A stretch of DNA of 10,652 nt. It comes from Candidatus Zixiibacteriota bacterium. Lineage in GTDB: Bacteria > Zixibacteria > MSB-5A5 > SM1-73. The translations under genes were made by a program, and so were the position numbers. The notes under the pieces are model-generated. The model worked only from the letters and a program-made list of their open reading frames with translations. It did no database searches and was not told where the DNA came from. The DNA is taken from positions 1 to 10,652 of the forward strand of contig JAOZNS010000079.1 of NCBI GenBank assembly GCA_029933635.1, given 5' to 3'. The stretch's first letter is position 1. Every line of letters begins with the position of its first letter. Shown piece after piece: positions 7,177 to 10,652 of this stretch.

Positions 7177-7249
7177 GCGGGAGTAACTCAGCTGGTAGAG
7201 TCACAGCCTTCCAAGCTGTTGGTCGCGGGTTCGAGTCCCGTCTCCCGCT
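7177..7249 (+). tRNA. tRNA-Gly (TCC)
   Basis: An intact 73-nt tRNA. The acceptor GCGGGAG (7177-7183) pairs with CTCCCGC (7242-7248). The D arm is ACTC/GAGT with GGTA in the loop. The anticodon stem ACAGC/GCTGT encloses CTTCCAA, giving anticodon TCC at 7210-7212, and the T arm is GCGGG-TTCGAGT-CCCGT. CCA is not encoded. This is the only one of the three related copies here that can decode, and it lies more than 1.2 kb after tRNA-Tyr, behind the inserted gene pair. Confidence 0.95.
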
Positions 7250-7290
7250 TTATTTATAATCCCTACCAATTCATGGGAAAGTAACCTTTT

Positions 7291-7536
7291 ATGTTTTTTG
7301 TATATGTGCTGAAAAGTTTGGTTGATGGAAGACTGTATATTGGTCAAACTTCGAACTTAGAAAAGAGGTTAAGTTCTCATAATAAGGGAAAAGTTAGATC
7401 TACGAGAAGACGAGTTCCCTTTAAACTGATTCATTTTGAAAAATACTCCTCTCGGGGAGAAGCGATAAGAAGAGAAAGATTTCTTAAGAGCATTAAAAGT
7501 AGAGATTTTAAGCGAGAATTGAGGAACCATGGATAG
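7291..7536 (+). CDS. Small GIY-YIG nuclease-domain protein
   Basis: Single-domain GIY-YIG protein of 81 aa, the size of the stand-alone YhbQ/UPF0213-type family. The GIY strand appears as VYVL (4-7) and the YIG strand as LYIG (15-18). The other expected residues are Q19, R26 in EKRL, H30 and E62 in RRERFLK, the metal-binding glutamate. The active site therefore looks complete. The fold cuts DNA in homing enzymes, UvrC and some repair proteins; the role of these small versions is poorly settled. The gene begins 41 nt after the tRNA-Gly and ends 14 nt before a second tRNA-like copy, so it is bracketed by a 24-nt exact direct repeat. Its composition looks more AT-rich than the flanking genes. 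The ribosome site is weak (GGGAAAG, distant). Confidence 0.88.
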   Translation: MFFVYVLKSLVDGRLYIGQTSNLEKRLSSHNKGKVRSTRRRVPFKLIHFEKYSSRGEAIRRERFLKSIKSRDFKRELRNHG

Positions 7537-7550
7537 ATCCTGTAAGCTTT

Positions 7551-7617
7551 TTCGGAGCAACTCGTTGGTAGAGTCATCCAGATGGATTGGTCGCGGGTTC
7601 GAGTCCCGTCCCTCTCT
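7551..7617 (+). pseudogene. Defective tRNA-Gly-like copy after the GIY-YIG gene
   Basis: Matches tRNA-Gly in the D arm (ACTC...TTGGTAGAGT) and exactly over 24 nt of variable region and T arm (7587-7610 against 7219-7242). The anticodon arm is ATCCAGATGGAT (7576-7587), the same 12-nt palindrome type as in the copy at 5998-6009, differing only in the two central bases. Acceptor strands (TTCGGAG and CCCTCTC) pair at only about 3 of 7 positions. The 3' strand TCCCTCTC also occurs at the end of tRNA-Tyr (5900-5906), so the copy may be a mosaic. It cannot be a working tRNA. Confidence 0.85.
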
Positions 7618-7710
7618 TTAATTTACTGATTTCCACCATCTAACCTTCCGGCTTTCCAGTTTGTTTCAATTCCCTAAAAACAGATTTGCTCTATGTGGCT
7701 TCACACACAA

Positions 7711-7726
7711 GCCCGATGAATCGGGT
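7711..7726. repeat. Short palindrome, possible interspersed repeat
   Basis: CCCGAT (7712-7717) and ATCGGG (7720-7725) form a tight hairpin in the 168-nt spacer between the last tRNA-like copy and the permease stop. Neither side carries a T run, so it is not an intrinsic terminator. I recall similar CCCGATnnATCGGG elements as dispersed repeats in environmental genomes; only a genome-wide count can show that here. Confidence 0.4.
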
Positions 7727-7785
7727 AACTACATTGCATTGATGCCATTCATACAGATTTAGATTTAGGATAGAGTAGTAACCTT

Positions 7786-8775
7786 TTAGAAGAGGAATCG
7801 GGTGATAAAATAAAGCAGGGCGGCAACTGCGGCAGAAGCGGGAATGGTTATGATCCAGGCGATTGTAATGTTTTTCACCAGACCCCATCTGACTGCGGAA
7901 AGCCTTTGGGAGGAGCCGGATCCCATAATGGCAGTGGAGATGACATGGGTGGTGCTGATAGGTACCCCAAAAAGTGACATCCCGGCGATCACAGCCGCGG
8001 CTGAGGTCTCGGCTGAGAATCCATGTACCGGCTGTAATTTAAAGACCTTGCTTCCCATGGTTTTGATCACCTTCCAACCTCCCATGCTGGTGCCCAAACC
8101 CATAGCGGTGGCACAGGCGAGCATGACCCAGAGGGGAACCTTAAAGGTGGCAATGGCTCCATAGCTGATCAGGGCCATGGTGATGATTCCCATGGCATTT
8201 TGCGCATCATTCATACCATGCGAAAAAGACATCCAAGCGGCAGAGAGTATCTGCAAATGCCTGAAGTGACGGTTCAATTTTCTGGGAGCAGAATCTTTGA
8301 AAACCCAGGAGATGATAATAATTAAAAGCATTCCTCCAAGAAAACCAAGGATAGGTGAGACCAGCATGGCTATGGTGATTTTTTTGATACCTTGCAGCAC
8401 CACAATTTTAAAACCTGCCGCCACCAGACCCGCTCCCAAAAGTCCTCCCACCAAGGAGTGGGATACGCTTACCGGAATTCCGGAGAAGCTGGAGAAAGCG
8501 GTCCAGGCACTTGCTCCAATCAAAGCTGTCAGCACCAGTGGCAAATCGACGTATTTAGGATCAATTACCCCTTTCCCAATGGTGGCAGCTACCGCGGTAT
8601 GGCTTAAAGCTCCGAAAAAATTTAGGGTCCGGGCTAAGATTATAGCATGACGAGGTGAGAGTGCTCTAGTGGAGACGGTGGTGGCTATGGCATTGGCACA
8701 ATCGTTGAAGCCGTTGAAAAAATCATAGACCAAAGCGGCAACTATTATGGTCAAAAGTAGAATTAAATCGGGCAA
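7786..8775 (-). CDS. pit: PiT-family inorganic phosphate permease
   Basis: Inner-membrane phosphate:cation symporter of the PiT family, 329 aa, nearly all hydrophobic with about ten predicted helices. The duplicated family signature is clear: NGFNDCANAIAT (21-32) in the first half and SHGMNDAQNAMG (185-196) in the second. SGIPVSVSHSLVG (98-110) and FGVPISTTHVIS (269-280) are the paired P-[IV]-S-[TV]-[ST]-H elements. PiT proteins take up phosphate as a neutral metal-phosphate complex (bacterial Pit) or with Na+ (other members); the cation cannot be told here. AGGAGG sits 9 nt before the ATG. It is the last gene of a minus-strand set with a DUF47 accessory gene, the usual partner. Confidence 0.94.
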   Translation of the reverse strand: MPDLILLLTIIVAALVYDFFNGFNDCANAIATTVSTRALSPRHAIILARTLNFFGALSHTAVAATIGKGVIDPKYVDLPLVLTALIGASAWTAFSSFSGIPVSVSHSLVGGLLGAGLVAAGFKIVVLQGIKKITIAMLVSPILGFLGGMLLIIIISWVFKDSAPRKLNRHFRHLQILSAAWMSFSHGMNDAQNAMGIITMALISYGAIATFKVPLWVMLACATAMGLGTSMGGWKVIKTMGSKVFKLQPVHGFSAETSAAAVIAGMSLFGVPISTTHVISTAIMGSGSSQRLSAVRWGLVKNITIAWIITIPASAAVAALLYFITRFLF

Positions 8776-8803
8776 TTGATTTTTTCCTCCTATTAATTGC
8801 TAA

Positions 8804-8839
8804 AAGATTAAAACACAAAACAAGATTAAAACACAAAAC
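8804..8839. repeat. Perfect 18-bp tandem duplication over a stop codon
   Basis: Bases 8804-8821 and 8822-8839 are identical, adjacent 18-mers. On the minus strand the unit contains the last codons and stop (FVF-TAA) of the outer-membrane gene. The duplication is a multiple of three, so read-through of the first stop would meet a second FVF-TAA in frame. Confidence 0.9.
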
Positions 8840-9455
8840 CCATGCTGGTAATTAATATACCGATAGTCTTCCAGCGTGGATGCGCCCTTTTGCTTCTTAA
8901 CATATATTCTGCGGAAAAACTTATCTTATTCAAAACCTCCACCGAAGGTCCCAAAGAAAGGCGATTCTCCTCGGACCTATCAGATAAGAAGGAATAGAAA
9001 ATTTCTTCCTTAAGAGCGAATGTTATAAGCTTATGGAGGTTCTTTCCAAGTTTTAGACGATACCGACAGATCAATTCTTCTTTGTCTAGGTTATATTCCA
9101 ACCGAAGACGGTTGCTTAAGTTGAAATTTGGCAAATTGAATTTTAATGACGGATCCAAATACAAAAGATCGCTGCTTTTCCAACCTTCCTTTTCTTTTTT
9201 TGTTTTATAAGCATAGTAACCTCTTATCCGGATAAATTTGTTTATTTTGTAAGATAGGCCGAGGTAACTTTTGAAATAGTAATATTTTGTATCCTGGAAT
9301 CTGAACTCGGGTTTAAGATCGAAACCAAGTTTTTTACTTAAAGCTATTTCAAAGGAGTGTCTGCTCCAATAGTTTCCACCTGAACCTGCAAAAGCATCCA
9401 GTTTTGATGGTAACAGCAGAAAAGCGAGAAAAGCGAAGCGAAGAATCTTATTCAT
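8826..9455 (-). CDS. DUF2490-like outer-membrane beta-barrel protein
   Basis: Predicted outer-membrane protein of 209 aa. Residues 1-23 form a signal peptide (MNKILRFAFLAFLLL...AFA). The mature part alternates polar and aromatic residues in about ten strand-like segments separated by short turns (FEIALSKKLGFDLKPEFRFQ, YLGLSYKINKFIRIRGYYAY and so on), as in DUF2490 proteins. It ends in a terminal phenylalanine (GFVF), the usual outer-membrane-protein sorting signal. Function is unknown. I prefer the ATG at 9455 because it starts the signal peptide; a TTG at 9473 in frame is possible, and the SD-like GAGG is about 12 nt away. The position between the DUF47 and Pit genes suggests a role with phosphate uptake, which is inference. 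Confidence 0.85.
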   Translation of the reverse strand: MNKILRFAFLAFLLLPSKLDAFAGSGGNYWSRHSFEIALSKKLGFDLKPEFRFQDTKYYYFKSYLGLSYKINKFIRIRGYYAYKTKKEKEGWKSSDLLYLDPSLKFNLPNFNLSNRLRLEYNLDKEELICRYRLKLGKNLHKLITFALKEEIFYSFLSDRSEENRLSLGPSVEVLNKISFSAEYMLRSKRAHPRWKTIGILITSMGFVF

Positions 9456-9662
9456 GTGTCTTTCAATCCTCAAAACCCAGGAGTTCTCTTATTTGCAGAA
9501 AAGCCCCGAATAGCTTCAAGCATCTGTTCCAATGAAAGGAGAAACCGCCCCTCCCCCCTATGGGGGAAAAAGTGAAGAAGGGTAATCAACATAGATGAAG
9601 GCTCATTCATGCTCAAAATAAAAGGCAACCCCCTCTTTGAGCTGGTGAAGGGAGGAGCAAAA
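9456..9662. other. 207-nt spacer with short hairpins, no gene
   Basis: Separates the DUF47 stop from the outer-membrane gene. A hairpin CCCCC-TAT-GGGGG (9554-9566) and a weaker pairing CCCCTCTT with AAGGGAGG (about 9630-9656) are visible. Neither has a following T run in the minus direction, so transcription may continue through. A 66-codon minus frame crosses it but has no ribosome site or protein-like composition. Confidence 0.45.
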
Positions 9663-10289
9663 TCAAGCACTTTTCACCACTATGCTTTCAATCACATCAG
9701 CAATGTTTTCGCAATGGTCTGCCGCCGTCTCCAACCGCCCATAGATTTCTTTCCATTTTATGGCCACCCGCCAATCGGGCTCCTCATCTAAAAGTTGCCC
9801 TATCATCTGCTGAGAGATCTCGTCCGCCTCGTTTTCCAGACGATTTATCTCGATGCAGAAAGGTAAAAGGTCATCGAAGTGCTCTAAATCGGAGATCGCC
9901 TTCTCAATTTGGACCACCCCTTGATAGATGATGTTAACCAGACGGATACATTCTGGAGTGGGCTTAGGAATCTTGAAATTGTAAAGTCGGCTGGCTATGC
10001 CTTCGATCGCATCCAGAACATCGTCAAGTTCAGAAGCCAAAATATGTATATCTTCCCTGTCTATAGGAGTGATGAAGGTCTTATCCAATTTATCCATGAT
10101 CTCATGGATGATGGTGTCGCCCTGATGTTCTATCTTTTTTATGCTTCGGACCTTCTCCTCCACGTCGGTATAATCCTCCACCAAATCCTTCAAAGCCTTC
10201 GCGCCCACCAAAAGGTTTTTGGCCGAGGCTTTCAACATATCAAAAAATTTCTCCTCCTTGGGGGTAAGGCGGGGCAACTTAAGAACCAT
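9663..10289 (-). CDS. DUF47 / PhoU-like Pit accessory protein
   Basis: Cytoplasmic helical-bundle protein of 208 aa, the usual length for DUF47 (distant PhoU relatives). It starts MVLKLPRLTPKEEKFFDML. Family features are KKIEHQGDTIIHEI (51-64), TFITPIDREDIH (71-82), the acidic helix SELDDVLDAIEG (86-97), and the mirrored second half RLENEADEIS (150-159) and LETAADHCENIAD (186-198), with acidic residues positioned for metal binding. Genes of this family usually sit beside Pit permeases and are thought to modulate them. The start is at 10289, preceded by GGAGGAG; the frame is open up to 10370 but the extra residues include the promoter and leader and look non-coding. It heads the minus-strand phosphate set, followed by the outer-membrane gene and the permease. 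Confidence 0.93.
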   Translation of the reverse strand: MVLKLPRLTPKEEKFFDMLKASAKNLLVGAKALKDLVEDYTDVEEKVRSIKKIEHQGDTIIHEIMDKLDKTFITPIDREDIHILASELDDVLDAIEGIASRLYNFKIPKPTPECIRLVNIIYQGVVQIEKAISDLEHFDDLLPFCIEINRLENEADEISQQMIGQLLDEEPDWRVAIKWKEIYGRLETAADHCENIADVIESIVVKSA

Positions 10290-10329
10290 TTTCTCCTCCA
10301 GGATTAAACCTACATATTCTTTTGATCTC

Positions 10330-10356
10330 CCGCCGACGAAAGAAATTGATCGGCGG
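10330..10356. promoter_or_regulatory. 7-bp inverted repeat at the predicted transcription start
   Basis: CCGCCGA (10330-10336) and TCGGCGG (10350-10356) are perfect inverted repeats, 20 nt centre to centre, about two helical turns. They lie just downstream of the -10 of the promoter at 10360-10387 and upstream of the DUF47 start. Either a dimeric repressor operator or a leader-RNA stem fits. It does not look like a classical PHO box. Confidence 0.45.
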
Positions 10357-10359
10357 AAT

Positions 10360-10387
10360 ATTGTAGTCAATTATAAAGAAAAGTCAA
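10360..10387 (-). promoter_or_regulatory. sigma70-like promoter of the phosphate cluster
   Basis: On the minus strand TTGACT (10382-10387), 16 nt spacer, TACAAT (10360-10365). Both are close to consensus. Transcription would start near 10353 and give a leader of about 65 nt before the ATG at 10289. Confidence 0.6.
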
Positions 10388-10652
10388 GACATTTTTTGCT
10401 GGTCTTTTAGAAACTTCTTTTTTTCCTTGCCTTTTATCCGCCCGCTTAAGGCCCCATGTATTTCATTTGAATAAAAGGAGCTTTCGGAAATGGAAAGGAG
10501 CGGGGTGAGATTTTATTGATGCTAACATCATTAAACCCTTAAGATTTTTCTGCCCTGATTTTTTTTGACAACTATGTATGGCCTATGCCAACGAAGTCCC
10601 CCCCTTCAGAGGATATAAGTTTTTGTCGATAAAATCTATGATAGATCCTTAA
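10388..10652. other. Right-end intergenic sequence, no gene seen
   Basis: AT-rich stretch upstream of the phosphate promoter with stops in all frames. A small hairpin TGATG-CTAA-CATCA (10517-10530) lacks a clean T run. TTGACA at 10565-10570 has no well-spaced -10 in the plus direction. Nothing here supports a feature call. Confidence 0.5.

Noticed and set aside
7844..8650. Plus-strand frames of 106 and 117 codons
   Set aside because: Antisense shadows of the Pit permease; the permease has both family signatures.
9456..9473. TTG start at 9473 for the outer-membrane gene
   Set aside because: It adds six charged residues before a normal signal peptide that begins at the ATG at 9455, and it has no SD of its own.
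9554..9566. CCCCC-TAT-GGGGG as a terminator between the DUF47 and outer-membrane genes
   Set aside because: No T run follows in the minus direction; on the plus strand it is followed by A residues.
9909..10307. 132-codon plus-strand frame
   Set aside because: Shadow of the DUF47 gene, whose family motifs are unmistakable on the other strand.
10517..10530. TGATG-CTAA-CATCA hairpin as a terminator
   Set aside because: Only 5 bp, AT-rich, with the T-rich stretch too far downstream.

Overview
The window looks like chromosome from an uncultivated Gram-negative bacterium. The best guess is a candidate phylum of the FCB neighbourhood (Zixibacteria-like). The case rests on dockerin-type repeats of the GDVNTDGVVDVGDVVYLINY type without cellulosome genes, secreted proteins opening with a 'MQYQGHLTD' module, and a predicted outer-membrane beta-barrel. 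This is inference from protein style; no marker gene settles it.

Region 1 (1-4733, plus strand) is an export cluster. A sigma70-like promoter (52-80) precedes two large secreted paralogues (249-1883, 2000-3349) and a two-repeat dockerin protein (3352-4086). The paralogues share an ungapped N-terminal module of about 130 residues but carry different bodies: a glycine/tyrosine repeat body with its own C-terminal domain, versus YadA-like 15-residue repeats with an S74-type chaperone end. About 610 nt of non-coding sequence follows, closed by a strong intrinsic terminator that runs into the end of the convergent inositol-monophosphatase gene (4727-5560, minus).

Region 2 (5826-7617) is the unusual part. 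It begins with tRNA-Tyr(GTA). Then come a tRNA-Gly-like fragment broken in its T loop, a two-gene unit (a HEPN-like protein with an R-x4-H motif, then a gamma-glutamylcyclotransferase-family protein) ending in an integron attC-like site, an intact tRNA-Gly(TCC), a small GIY-YIG nuclease gene, and a second defective tRNA-like copy. Both defective copies have the anticodon arm replaced by the same 12-nt palindrome type, ATCCA-NN-TGGAT. The locus reads as a tRNA-Tyr/Gly operon used repeatedly as a landing site for mobile genes, with both integron-cassette and GIY-YIG signatures.

Region 3 (7786-10387, minus strand) is a phosphate-transport cluster: promoter, a DUF47/PhoU-like Pit accessory protein, a DUF2490-like outer-membrane protein, and a PiT-family phosphate permease. 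The outer-membrane gene between accessory protein and permease suggests one unit moving phosphate, or its metal complex, across both membranes. The right end (10388-10652) holds no convincing gene.
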